Shown here in pieces: positions 11,001 to 18,081 of a DNA stretch of 64,000 nucleotides; within the stretch, counting starts at the first letter, position 1; every line of letters starts with the position of its first letter. A model generated the notes under the pieces. That model did not search any database and was not told where the DNA came from. It saw nothing but the letters and a program-made list of their open reading frames with translations. The stretch is taken from positions 631,001-695,000 of the forward strand of contig NZ_CP068230.1 of assembly GCF_009183365.2 (NCBI RefSeq), written 5' to 3'. The position numbers and the translations under genes were made by a program. The stretch comes from Shewanella algae (GTDB lineage Bacteria > Pseudomonadota > Gammaproteobacteria > Enterobacterales > Shewanellaceae).

Positions 11001-11160
11001 GCGAGTTGCCATGAATCGCTTCTTGGGTGTTTTTGCCCGAGCTGCCATTGACCAGGCCCTTGCCTAGCTGGGTCAGGGTATGGCTGTAGCCTGCAACAAA
11101 CAGTCCGGTACCACCTGTGATGGCAGCCCCTTTGATAAAACGGCGCTTACTCTTGTCCAT
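8050..11160 (-). CDS. ttrA: Tetrathionate reductase subunit A, molybdopterin catalytic subunit
   Basis: This ~1036-residue DMSO-reductase-family subunit reduces tetrathionate to thiosulfate in the periplasm. The N-terminus MDKSKRRFIKGAA is a twin-arginine signal. The first [4Fe-4S] ligands are C80-x2-C83-x3-C87 (CFGCWTKC) and C145 (STACARGN). The NHGSYCGFSYRAG segment probably carries the molybdenum cysteine (inferred). The length agrees with known TtrA. An upstream in-frame ATG at 11232 would place 24 extra residues before the Tat motif and overlap ttrC, so the start at 11160 is chosen. It shares one base with the ttrC stop codon (TAATG), indicating translational coupling. Confidence 0.95.
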   Translation of the reverse strand: MDKSKRRFIKGAAITGGTGLFVAGYSHTLTQLGKGLVNGSSGKNTQEAIHGNSLAPELRVDLNSGQLSANDNQRLANTMCFGCWTKCGVRARIDNETDSIIRISGNPYHPLSAREHLDFDTPVRDALVSTSAWQEQGLAGRSTACARGNAMLELLDSPYRVTRCLKRVGPRGSGQWQSIAFEQLLKEVVEGGDLFGEGHVDGLRAIRDLNTPLDPANPEYGPKANQLLVSNASDEGRDTLIKRFTFNSFGTRNFANHGSYCGFSYRAGAGALLDDLKKYAHLKPDWDHAEFLLFIGTSPQQSGNPFKRQARQMANARVNNRNFCYVVVSPMLPNTSNLASAPDNVWLPIRPATDASLAMAMLRWIIDNQRYSAEFLSAPNAKAAKTAGFRGFSNAGFLVHSDQAHPRYGQYLHASELGLTFSGKPFGDEDPLLVLDAVSGEPMAAEACPKAQLEVDRRLTGQNGQSLACKSSFSLLAESARLKTLARYSAECDVPVDEIEALANKFTSHGSKAAVISHGGTMSSDGFYTAWAIMMLNAMIGNINQKGGALAKGGTFPPFGKGPRYNLAEFDGMVQPKGVFLSRSRFPYEKSSEYKRKQQAGESPYPAREPWFPISAPMLSEHLTAAVNGYPYSLKAWINHMGNPVYGQAGLGAAIGEKLKDPKVLPLFISIDSFINETTALSDYIVPDTLTYESWGWTSAWQGTMTKIATGRWPIVKPRVEHTVDGDPVCMESFLTRVAMALALPGFGENAVQAHDGTRHPLTRAADFSLYGAANVAWLGEKVPAIGKEDLYWSGVARIIPELKARLGEEEASRVAYLYARGGRFESMNKARDAEGNPAKVWPKPMMLWNPQVGSRRHSQSGEFLSGCPRSYGQRLADGTELRQAFDRQSWPMLLSSYKSHTMSSMSIGSDRLRQVHPNNPVRINKDTAQRLGIATGDTVKISTPNGSVLALVECVAGVHPECIAIEHGFGHKELGARAFSIDGKQVAANPLIRAGVNLNDLAVLDPSRSGSYPLVDWASGASARQGLPAKIEKVS

Positions 11161-12233
11161 TATGCGGCTCCTTTCAGTCCGGTGGCAGACTGACGTATCA
11201 GTTCGGAAATCAGGGTGATCAGGGCCAGCCATAGGCCAAAGGTACCCAGGATCCCCAGCAGCCCCTGTGGGCCCCAGGGCAGTTCATAGAAGTAGGTGCC
11301 GGCGCCATACTTGGGATCTGTCTGCGCCTGGATGAGCACCAGCCAGCGAAAGCCCCAAGCCAGGTGGATGGCGGCAAAGCTGCCAAACAGCAAGGCCCAG
11401 CGGGGCAGATGTCTGAAGGCCAGCAGCAGCGCCAACAAGGCCAGGGTTGCCAGCACCCAGATAGCGGCCAGTTGCCAACTGGGACTGTCGCCGAGCAGTA
11501 ATCTGGCTTCATTGGCGCTGTTGCCGCCACTGAGGGCCCAGCCGATAAGCAACAGGGCAAACAGGGCGAAGGAGCCACGCAGCCAGAGCAGCAGCTGTTT
11601 GTCGGTCTCCTGCTTATGGCCATTGAACAGGCGGTTGAGCCAAATCAACATGCCACTGCCGGCGGCCAGGGCGCTGGCGGCGAATAGAGGCGGCAGCCAG
11701 TAGCTGTGCCACAGTGGCCTGGCCTTGATGGCCATGGTTTCCATGCCGGTGTAGAGGGCGATGCTCAGGCCGCTGAGCAGGGCAACCCAGGCCAGAGGCT
11801 TGAGCCAGGGCTCGCCTTGCCAGTTCCCCAGGCGTAACCAGTATCCCAGGCGGCTCCAGCCATCTTTGGGCTGAGTCGGAAGGGAAGGGCGCAGCAAGAG
11901 GTAGGCAAAGGCCAGCGCCGTTGCCATAAACAGCGGCAGTAACCAGGCGCCATACCACATCCAGGAATCCGGTCTGAGCTGCATATAGAAGTGCCAGGCG
12001 CGGGCGGGTTGGTGCAGATCGGCCAAGAGTGCCACAGGTGCCACAATGGCGGTGCTGAGGATCAGGCTGCCGCAGAGTGTCAGCAGGCGCCTATCTTTGG
12101 CGCCGGGGCGGATAATGGTCAGCGCCGCAATCCACACCGCGGAATAGGCCAGTCCCATCATAAAGAAGTACTGCACCGCCCAGGGTAACCAGGTGATGGC
12201 GATATCCGGGGTCAAGATCTCTTTAATGTCCAT
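11160..12233 (-). CDS. ttrC: Tetrathionate reductase subunit C, NrfD-type membrane anchor
   Basis: This 357-residue polytopic protein has about nine hydrophobic segments spread evenly along its length. It belongs to the NrfD/PsrC family, which anchors the reductase and passes electrons from quinol to the TtrB iron-sulfur clusters. It has few conserved motifs, so the call relies strongly on position between ttrB and ttrA. The start codon overlaps the 3' end of ttrB by 11 bases and its stop overlaps the ttrA start. This tight packing implies one mRNA, ttrB-ttrC-ttrA. Confidence 0.93.
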   Translation of the reverse strand: MDIKEILTPDIAITWLPWAVQYFFMMGLAYSAVWIAALTIIRPGAKDRRLLTLCGSLILSTAIVAPVALLADLHQPARAWHFYMQLRPDSWMWYGAWLLPLFMATALAFAYLLLRPSLPTQPKDGWSRLGYWLRLGNWQGEPWLKPLAWVALLSGLSIALYTGMETMAIKARPLWHSYWLPPLFAASALAAGSGMLIWLNRLFNGHKQETDKQLLLWLRGSFALFALLLIGWALSGGNSANEARLLLGDSPSWQLAAIWVLATLALLALLLAFRHLPRWALLFGSFAAIHLAWGFRWLVLIQAQTDPKYGAGTYFYELPWGPQGLLGILGTFGLWLALITLISELIRQSATGLKGAA

Positions 12234-12966
12234 GGTGCAACTCCTCTCCAGTGGCGGTCATCAGGCTGCGAACCGGTGCTTCGCCGCGGATCCTTTCTTC
12301 AAATGCGGCTGTCATCCCCAGATAGAATACGCAGGGCGAGGTTTCGGCCGAGGGCTTGAGTACCTTGATCTCGTCTCTGTGCTCGGCCAGCATGCGACTG
12401 ATTTGGCTGCCGGGATCGTTGAGATCGCCGATGATCCTGGCTTCACCGACACAGGTTTCGACGCAGGCCGGCAGCAAGCCCGCCTCCAGCCTATGGGCGC
12501 AGAAGGTGCACTTGTCGGCGGTGTTGGTGTCATGGTTGATAAAGCGCGCATCATAGGGGCAGGCCTGAACACAGTAACCGCAGCCAACACACCAGTGGCT
12601 GTCGACTACCACTATGCCGTCCTGGCGCTGAAATGTGGCGCCTGTGGGGCAAACCGGGATGCAGGGTGGGTTTTCGCAGTGGTTGCAGAGCCTGGGCAGC
12701 ATCATAAAGGCGCTTTCCTGCCCTTGGGTCACTTCATACTGGTTGACTGTGGTACGAAACTGCCCCAGTGGGGGTTGGTTTTCTATGGTGCAGGCGACAG
12801 TGCAAGCCTGGCAACCGACGCAGCGGCGCAGATCGATCAGCATGCCATAGCGTTTGCCACTGGTTGCCTGGGGCTTGGAAGTCGATGCCTGGGCGACGGG
12901 CAAAAACGCAGCTCCGGCGCTGATGGCGGCGATTTGCCCCAGTAGTTGACGTTTACTCTTGTCCAT
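12223..12966 (-). CDS. ttrB: Tetrathionate reductase subunit B, 4x[4Fe-4S] protein
   Basis: This 247-residue ferredoxin-like subunit transfers electrons from TtrC to TtrA. Four cysteine clusters are visible: CVGCQACTVAC, CNHCENPPCIPVCP, CVGCGYCVQACP and the split CTFC...C set near LLPACVETC. The N-terminus MDKSKRQLLGQIAAISAG is a Tat-like leader without a clear second Arg (K-R only), so it may travel with TtrA by hitch-hiking or act as a weak leader. The start at 12966 has AGGAG seven bases upstream. A longer in-frame start at 13002 has no support. It is first in the ttrBCA operon and divergent from ttrS. Confidence 0.94.
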   Translation of the reverse strand: MDKSKRQLLGQIAAISAGAAFLPVAQASTSKPQATSGKRYGMLIDLRRCVGCQACTVACTIENQPPLGQFRTTVNQYEVTQGQESAFMMLPRLCNHCENPPCIPVCPTGATFQRQDGIVVVDSHWCVGCGYCVQACPYDARFINHDTNTADKCTFCAHRLEAGLLPACVETCVGEARIIGDLNDPGSQISRMLAEHRDEIKVLKPSAETSPCVFYLGMTAAFEERIRGEAPVRSLMTATGEELHHGH

Positions 12967-13180
12967 ACAGACTCCTGAGTCTTGCGGTGATTGGAAACCC
13001 ACCGGGCTCCTGTTGCCTGTATTCTCGGCAACTGGCGCCCCTGGTCTCTATAGTGGTTTTCCACATATCGGGGCCGCTATTGATCCAGCGCAAGAAATTG
13101 AGGCTAGAATGGCGGGCAGACTGATGCTGGTCCTGCAGCTTGTGGCCGCAACATTTCCTAACCGGAGCCAAAATCAAGAG

Positions 13181-14992
13181 ATGAGAACCCTGTATCTGCT
13201 GTGTTATCTGTTTGCGGCTGTACTGCTCGGCCATTGGCCGTCAGCTGCGGCAGCGACTGAGCCGTTGCCGGTATCAGGCCCAGCCATGACAACTGGAGCG
13301 CTGACGGATAAGGCGGTGGTGGATATAGGTGTGTTGGCTACCCGGGGCTACAGCGACAGCATCAACCGCTGGCAACCCACCATGAATTGGCTCGAGCAGC
13401 AGATCCCGGGATATTACTTTCGCCTGCACCCTTTGACGCTGGAGCAGCTGTCGCAGGCGGTGGCCGCCCAGGAGCTGGACTTTGTGATCACCAATCCGGG
13501 CCAATCTGTGCTGTTGGCGCGGCAATATTCCTTAAGCTGGCTGGCGACCCTCAAGAGCCGCCTCAATGCCGGTGAGCCGATGCAGGTGGGTTCGGCGCTG
13601 GTGGTAAGAAGCGAGTCCAGCCTGCAACATCTGCAAGATCTCAGGCACAAGCGCCTGGGGATAGTCTCGACCCAGGCCTTCGGCGGCTACCTGACCTTGG
13701 TGTATGAAGCGCGGCTCAAGCAGATAGACCTGCCAAGCTATGTGGCCGAGATCCAATCTTTGGGATTCCCGCTGGATAATCTGCTCTATCGCCTGCGCGA
13801 TGGCAGCATAGACGCCGCCGTGGTGCCAGTCTGCCAATTGGAGCAGATGGCGGCGGAGGGGCTTATTGATGCCGGGCACTATCGGGTGCTGGACAACCAG
13901 GCGCCGGCAGGGTTTGCCTGCGAGGTGTCGACCCGCCTCTATCCCAACTGGTCCATGGCCAAGACCAGCCGTGCCGGTCAGGGGCTGGCCAAGCAGTTGA
14001 CCCTGGCTTTGTTGGCACTACCGGAAGACAGTGAGGCGGCCAAAATGTCCGGCTCGCTGGGGTGGACCACGGCGGTCAGTCAACTGGCCATTGATAAGCT
14101 GCTCAAGGATCTGGACCTGCACCCATTGCAGGCGCCTTGGTGGCAAAGGGCGTTGCAGTGGCTCAAGGCCCACAGTCATTGGGGCTGGAGCTTGCTGGCG
14201 CTGCTGGTGGTGCTCAACGGTTATCACTTCTGGCTCGAATACAGTTTCAGCCGCCGCGGCCGGGAACTGGCCAAGGCCCAGCGGCAACTGAGTGAAAACC
14301 TCAGTCTGCTGGAACATGCCCAGCGGGCGGCGGTGGCCGGTGAACTGGGGGCAAGCCTGGCCCATGAGCTGAACCAACCTTTGGCGGCCATAGGCAACTA
14401 TTGCCACGGCGCCAGTGTCAGGCTGCAACAGGGGCAACTGGACAAGTTGCCGCTGGCGCTGGAACAGATACAGGCGGAAGTGGGCCGCGCCCACGGTATC
14501 ATTCAAAGGCTCAGGGGGCTTTTGAAAAAGCGCCCGCCGCAAAAACAGTTGCAGCCGTTCAGCCCCTTGCTGAGCGAGACGCTTATTCTGCTGGGGCATG
14601 AACTGGAGAAACAAGCGATCCGCGTCGATTGGCAGATTGTCGGCGAAGAAAGCCCCATGCAACTGGATACGGTCGCCATGCAACAACTCTTGTTGAATCT
14701 GCTTAAGAATGCCATCGAAGCCTTGGCTGAAGAGCCTAAAGCCGAGCGAATTATTGCGCTGCGGCTGGATTATCAATCCCAGCCCGGCAAGCTCTTGCTG
14801 GAAGTGCAGGACAATGGCCCAGGGCTTAAACAGGATGGCAAGAGCCTGATGCAGGCCTTTACCAGTACCAAGACAGATGGCCTGGGGCTGGGGCTGGTGA
14901 TCTGCCGCGAAATCGCCGAGAGCCATGGCGGCAGCATCAGTCTGCTGCAGCCGCCTGAGGGCGGTTGTCTGGTCACTGTGGTGCTGGCTTAA
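13181..14992 (+). CDS. ttrS: Tetrathionate sensor histidine kinase TtrS
   Basis: This 603-residue membrane sensor kinase has a signal or anchor segment at residues 1-24 (MRTLYLLCYLFAAVLLGHW). A periplasmic solute-binding-like sensor domain follows, starting VDIGVLATRGY. A transmembrane helix (WSLLALLVVLNGYHFWL) leads to a cytoplasmic kinase. The H-box is ASLAHELNQPLAAIGNY, the N-box LLLNLLKNAIEAL, and the G-boxes DNGPGL and GLGLGLVICREIAESHGG. The frame stays open to 12959, but that would add 74 non-conserved residues before the signal sequence and overlap the ttrB 5' end, so the ATG at 13181 is preferred. With TtrR it activates ttrBCA in response to tetrathionate (known in Salmonella). Confidence 0.92.
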   Translation: MRTLYLLCYLFAAVLLGHWPSAAAATEPLPVSGPAMTTGALTDKAVVDIGVLATRGYSDSINRWQPTMNWLEQQIPGYYFRLHPLTLEQLSQAVAAQELDFVITNPGQSVLLARQYSLSWLATLKSRLNAGEPMQVGSALVVRSESSLQHLQDLRHKRLGIVSTQAFGGYLTLVYEARLKQIDLPSYVAEIQSLGFPLDNLLYRLRDGSIDAAVVPVCQLEQMAAEGLIDAGHYRVLDNQAPAGFACEVSTRLYPNWSMAKTSRAGQGLAKQLTLALLALPEDSEAAKMSGSLGWTTAVSQLAIDKLLKDLDLHPLQAPWWQRALQWLKAHSHWGWSLLALLVVLNGYHFWLEYSFSRRGRELAKAQRQLSENLSLLEHAQRAAVAGELGASLAHELNQPLAAIGNYCHGASVRLQQGQLDKLPLALEQIQAEVGRAHGIIQRLRGLLKKRPPQKQLQPFSPLLSETLILLGHELEKQAIRVDWQIVGEESPMQLDTVAMQQLLLNLLKNAIEALAEEPKAERIIALRLDYQSQPGKLLLEVQDNGPGLKQDGKSLMQAFTSTKTDGLGLGLVICREIAESHGGSISLLQPPEGGCLVTVVLA

Positions 14993-15018
14993 ACCCGTTT
15001 TGCCAAGGAGAAAGAAAA

Positions 15019-15663
15019 ATGCCGGGACAATTTGCGGCCCAAAACAGTTCACCGACCGATGACAAGCGTCAGTCAGTCTATCTGGTGGATGACGATGATT
15101 CGGTGCGGCGCTCGTTGGGCTTTATGCTGGAAGGCTATGGTTTTGAGGTGCAGGCCTTTGAAGATGCCGAGCATTTTCTCAAGGCGCAGCTGCTGGAGCA
15201 GCCCGGCTGCCTTATCCTCGATATGCGTATGCCTGGGCTCAGTGGGGCGCAGCTGCAGCAGCTGCTCAATGAGCGTAATAGCCCGCTGGCGGTGATCTTT
15301 CTCACCGGTCATGGCGACGTGCCGCTGGCGGTGGATGCGCTTAAATCCGGCGCGGTGGACTTTTTTCAAAAGCCCGCCGATGGCGCTCGCCTCGCCGAGG
15401 CGGTCACCAAGGCGCTGAGTCACTCTGCCGAAATTGCCAAACGCCGAAAGCTGCAAGGCATCTACCAGGCGCTGACTCCGAGGGAGAAAGAGATATTGCA
15501 TCTCATCGCCAAGGGCTATAAGAACCAGCAAATAGCCGACGAACTCTGCATCGCCATGCGCACAGTGGAGATCCACAGATCCAACCTGATGAAGGGCATG
15601 CAGGTGAGCTCACTGGCTGAAATGCTGTTGATTTATGCCGGGATAGAGACAGAGTTTGATTAA
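15019..15663 (+). CDS. ttrR: Tetrathionate response regulator TtrR (FixJ/LuxR type)
   Basis: This 214-residue response regulator has a receiver domain beginning SVYLVDDDDSVRRSLG, with the phosphoacceptor Asp in LILDMRMPGLSG. The LuxR-type HTH is LTPREKEILHLIAKGYKNQQ and onward to about 205. The ATG at 15019 has AAGGAG eight bases upstream, and an in-frame start inside ttrS at 14965 is unneeded. It lies 26 bases after ttrS, so the pair is cotranscribed. Divergent placement from ttrBCA fits control of that operon. Confidence 0.95.
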   Translation: MPGQFAAQNSSPTDDKRQSVYLVDDDDSVRRSLGFMLEGYGFEVQAFEDAEHFLKAQLLEQPGCLILDMRMPGLSGAQLQQLLNERNSPLAVIFLTGHGDVPLAVDALKSGAVDFFQKPADGARLAEAVTKALSHSAEIAKRRKLQGIYQALTPREKEILHLIAKGYKNQQIADELCIAMRTVEIHRSNLMKGMQVSSLAEMLLIYAGIETEFD

Positions 15664-15796
15664 CTCGGGTCAAAAGTCTTCGGCGGCAACAGAATGACCT
15701 TTGATTAGGGGCTTATGAGAGGGATTCATCTGCGGCTGTCGTTTTATGGCCACAGAGGGTAAAATAGCGGCCCATTTTTGCGTACCGGATCCGTTA

Positions 15797-16783
15797 ATGC
15801 CAAGCCCTATCGATGCCACCAACCGCCGTTTTTCCATTGCCCCCATGCTGGATTGGACGGACCGCCACTATCGTTACTTTGCCCGGCTGATGTCGAGCCA
15901 GACGCTGCTCTACACTGAGATGGTGACCACAGGCGCGATACTGCATGGCAAGGGCGATTATCTGGCTTATAACCAGGAAGAGCACCCGCTGGCATTGCAA
16001 CTGGGCGGCTCCAATGTTGAGGATCTGGCCCGCTGCGCCGAAATCGCCCGGCAAAGGGGGTATGACGAAGTTAACCTCAATGTGGGATGCCCATCGGATA
16101 GAGTACAGAACGGCCGCTTTGGTGCTTGTTTGATGGAAGAGCCAGAGCTGGTGGCCCATTGCATCGATGCCATGCGCCAGAAGGTGGATATCCCGGTGAC
16201 GGTCAAGACCCGCATCGGCATAGATGATAAAGATTCCTACGAATTTCTTTGTGACTTCATTACCAAGGTGAGTGCCGCCGGCTGCGATACTTTCATCATC
16301 CATGCCCGCAAGGCCTGGTTGCAGGGGCTTAGTCCCAAGGAAAACCGTGAGATCCCGCCATTGGATTATCCCCGGGTGTATCAATTGAAGCAGGATTTTC
16401 CCGGCCTGCATATCAGCATCAATGGTGGTATCAAGAGCTTTGAAGAGATGCATGCCCATCTGGCCCAGCTGGATGGGGTTATGGTGGGGCGTGAAGCCTA
16501 CCAAAATCCCTATCTGTTGGCCGAGGTGGATCAGAAGATCTTTGGCCTCGATAGCCAGGTTATGAGTCGCGATCAGGTGGTGGATGCCATGCTGCCCTAT
16601 GTGGAAGCTCATCTGCAGTCGGGTGGCCGCTTGAATCATATCAGCAGACACATGACTGGCCTGTATCAGGGGATCCCCGGTTCTCGCAGTTGGCGCCGTC
16701 ATTTGAGCGAGAATGCCCACAAGCCGGGGGCTGGCATCGAAGTGCTGCTTAAGGCTCGTGAAATGATGCACAGCGGAGTTTGA
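15797..16783 (+). CDS. dusA: tRNA-dihydrouridine(20/20a) synthase DusA
   Basis: This 328-residue FMN-dependent TIM-barrel enzyme reduces uridines of the tRNA D-loop. [18 protein letters not shown] is the DusA-type N-terminus, and [19 protein letters not shown] contains the catalytic cysteine. [16 protein letters not shown] and SINGGIKSF are further DusA signatures and separate it from DusB and DusC. The ATG at 15797 ([18 protein letters not shown]) is chosen, though the frame is open 51 bases upstream. It is followed by a hairpin with a T-run. Confidence 0.95.
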   Translation: MPSPIDATNRRFSIAPMLDWTDRHYRYFARLMSSQTLLYTEMVTTGAILHGKGDYLAYNQEEHPLALQLGGSNVEDLARCAEIARQRGYDEVNLNVGCPSDRVQNGRFGACLMEEPELVAHCIDAMRQKVDIPVTVKTRIGIDDKDSYEFLCDFITKVSAAGCDTFIIHARKAWLQGLSPKENREIPPLDYPRVYQLKQDFPGLHISINGGIKSFEEMHAHLAQLDGVMVGREAYQNPYLLAEVDQKIFGLDSQVMSRDQVVDAMLPYVEAHLQSGGRLNHISRHMTGLYQGIPGSRSWRRHLSENAHKPGAGIEVLLKAREMMHSGV

Positions 16784-16871
16784 CCTTGCTGTAATACCCG
16801 AGTGGTGAAAATCGCTATGGTGATAGTGCTTTTTACCAACAGATAGGAAATTGCTGTATTTTTGTGCTGTT

Positions 16872-16909
16872 ACGGTCAGTCATTCTGTGTTAATGATTGA
16901 CCGTTTTTA
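16872..16909 (+). terminator. Terminator of dusA
   Basis: ACGGTCAGTCATT pairs almost perfectly with AATGATTGACCGT around a CTGTGTT loop, followed by a T-run. It lies 88 bases after the dusA stop codon. Confidence 0.8.
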
Positions 16910-16956
16910 TTTTTTATTTCATTTAATATCATAGTCTTAACTAAAGTTTTTCCCAG

Positions 16957-16973
16957 TTGGCACGTCCTTTGAA
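16957..16973 (+). promoter_or_regulatory. Sigma-54-like promoter of the PspC operon
   Basis: TTGGCACG-N4-TTGAA has a perfect -24 element (GG at 16959-16960) and the correct spacing to a -12 element whose second base deviates (GA for GC). Known psp promoters of enterobacteria also deviate at this base (TTGT). It lies 54 bases upstream of the first gene. PspF dependence is an inference, and no pspF is in this window. Confidence 0.6.
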
Positions 16974-17026
16974 TTAGTCATCTTGACCGCTGACCCGTTC
17001 AGCTTAACCAGAAAGGGATGACAAGC

Positions 17027-17326
17027 ATGAAAACTTCCAACCTGACTATTAAATCTTTGCTTCTTGGCGTTGTTTTGGCTTCAGCCAGTGTTTCAGCCCA
17101 GGCCGATGTACTGCCTACTCAACCTATCCTCAGTGCTGTTGAACAGAACCTGAGTCAACAGGCCCAGACCATGTTGCTCAGTGCCAAGCGTGAAATGCTG
17201 GCCTCCCTGCAACAGGAACTGGAGCGTAGTGTGGCCCAACTGAGCGACGAGATGACTCAAGAAACCCTGAGTCAGATCACCGAATTACCCGTGGAGACCA
17301 GTGTTCTGACCCAAGCCAACGATTGA
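17027..17326 (+). CDS. Small exported helical protein, first gene of the PspC operon
   Basis: I do not recognise a named family. The product is ~99 residues with a Sec signal peptide ending near SVSAQADV. The mature part is a predicted amphipathic helix or coiled coil rich in Gln, Glu, Leu and Ser (about 20-90), containing AQTMLLSAKREMLASLQQEL. There is no cysteine in the mature part. AAAGGG lies nine bases before the ATG at 17027, while an ATG at 17018 abuts it and is less likely. It stands where pspA stands in classical psp operons but is periplasmic, not a PspA homologue by sequence. Function unknown; an envelope-stress role is suggested by context. Confidence 0.8.
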   Translation: MKTSNLTIKSLLLGVVLASASVSAQADVLPTQPILSAVEQNLSQQAQTMLLSAKREMLASLQQELERSVAQLSDEMTQETLSQITELPVETSVLTQAND

Positions 17327-17333
17327 GGTGCCT

Positions 17334-17441
17334 ATGTGGATAAATAGCACCTTGGCACTACTGATGTTTCTGCCGTTGCTTGGCTACACCCTGGTGGCGT
17401 TGTTAGCCTGCGGTGCCCGGCAGATACAGTTAACGAGATAA
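17334..17441 (+). CDS. 35-residue small membrane protein in the PspC operon
   Basis: A short ORF starts at the ATG at 17334 and ends at the TAA at 17439-17441. The product begins MWINSTLALLMFLPLLGYTL and ends ACGARQIQLTR, so one hydrophobic helix (residues about 5-26) is followed by a basic tail. A GAGGTG ribosome binding site lies six bases upstream. The ORF fits exactly into the gap between the exported helical protein (ends 17326) and the PspC-domain gene (starts 17454). Size and position recall the small membrane proteins PspB and PspD, but I see no sequence match. Expression is unproven. Confidence 0.62.
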   Translation: MWINSTLALLMFLPLLGYTLVALLACGARQIQLTR

Positions 17442-17453
17442 TCGGAGTCAGTT

Positions 17454-17648
17454 ATGTTTGATTTGGAACGTACACTCAAGGGAAATTCTTCCATCGTCTG
17501 TGGCCTATGCCGCGATATGGCCGAGCGTTTTGGCTGGTCGGTATTCTGGACCCGAATTGTTGCCGCAGTCATCACTCTGATGCACCCATTGCTCGGGTTG
17601 ACGGCTTACTTTGCCCTGGCACTGTTGTGGCCCAAGTGGGTGAAATGA
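17454..17648 (+). CDS. PspC-domain small membrane protein
   Basis: This 64-residue protein consists almost entirely of a PspC domain: a short N-terminal RTLKGNSSIVCGLCRDMAERF segment (split here as RTLKGNSS / IVCGLCRDMAERFGW) followed by one or two hydrophobic segments (about 30-60). PspC-domain proteins sense envelope damage and recruit PspA in enterobacteria. This one is about half the length of enterobacterial PspC and lacks its C-terminal periplasmic leucine-zipper part. Its stop overlaps the next start (ATGA at 17645-17648), so the two are translationally coupled. Confidence 0.85.
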   Translation: MFDLERTLKGNSSIVCGLCRDMAERFGWSVFWTRIVAAVITLMHPLLGLTAYFALALLWPKWVK

Positions 17649-18019
17649 GTATGTATAACAAGAGTCGAAACAAGCACAGAAGATATAGGTTGCTGTCTCA
17701 GTTACTGGTATGGAGCATAGTCGGCGCGCTGATCCTTATGGTCTCTCTGCTCAGCCGCGAGTTTATGTCAGTGGGGATCTGGGGTAGCCCGTTTTTATGG
17801 CTGGATGCCGAGAACTGGAGCTGGGTGTTGACCCTGATAACCGCGATGCTGGCATTGGTGTGGGCCGCAATGACTTTCAGTGTGTTGGCGGTGGTGTGTG
17901 TACTTTGTGTTGCTGCGGCATTACTGATGTTTATCAGCGGCTTTGCAGTGATTTGGCCCGTGCTGGTTTTGGCATTGGCAGTATGGGGAATAGGCAAGTC
18001 CAGTCAATGGCAGGAGTAG
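17645..18019 (+). CDS. Uncharacterised polytopic membrane protein, PspC operon
   Basis: This 124-residue protein begins MSMYNKSRNKHRRYRLL, a strongly basic cytoplasmic start, followed by three or four hydrophobic segments (about 18-38, 60-80, 82-100 and 100-118). I recognise no family. The start at 17645 overlaps the PspC stop codon. The same frame is open upstream to 17507, but that part would lie inside the PspC gene and lacks membrane character. It is the last gene of the operon, followed by a long perfect hairpin. Confidence 0.8.
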   Translation: MSMYNKSRNKHRRYRLLSQLLVWSIVGALILMVSLLSREFMSVGIWGSPFLWLDAENWSWVLTLITAMLALVWAAMTFSVLAVVCVLCVAAALLMFISGFAVIWPVLVLALAVWGIGKSSQWQE

Positions 18020-18061
18020 TGTTGCTGCGACTGGCTTGGTGTCAGCCCAGTCGCAGCAACA
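18020..18061. terminator. Long perfect hairpin between convergent genes
   Basis: A 15-bp perfect inverted repeat (left arm 18020-18034, right arm 18047-18061; core GTTGCTGCGACTGG) has a 12-base loop. It sits between the convergent PspC operon and the enoyl-CoA hydratase gene. There is no T-tract on either side, so it may be a processing or stability element rather than a classical terminator. Confidence 0.55.
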
Positions 18062-18081
18062 TTGGATTCAGCCTCGATGAT

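Noticed and set aside
12959..13180. Longer TtrS reading frame starting at 12959
   Set aside because: The additional 74 residues are non-conserved, overlap ttrB and would precede the signal segment at 13181.
14018..15052. 344-codon minus-strand ORF opposite ttrS
   Set aside because: Antisense shadow of a well-supported histidine kinase gene, caused by GC-rich codon bias.
15794..16771. 325-codon minus-strand ORF opposite dusA
   Set aside because: Antisense shadow; dusA has all family motifs.
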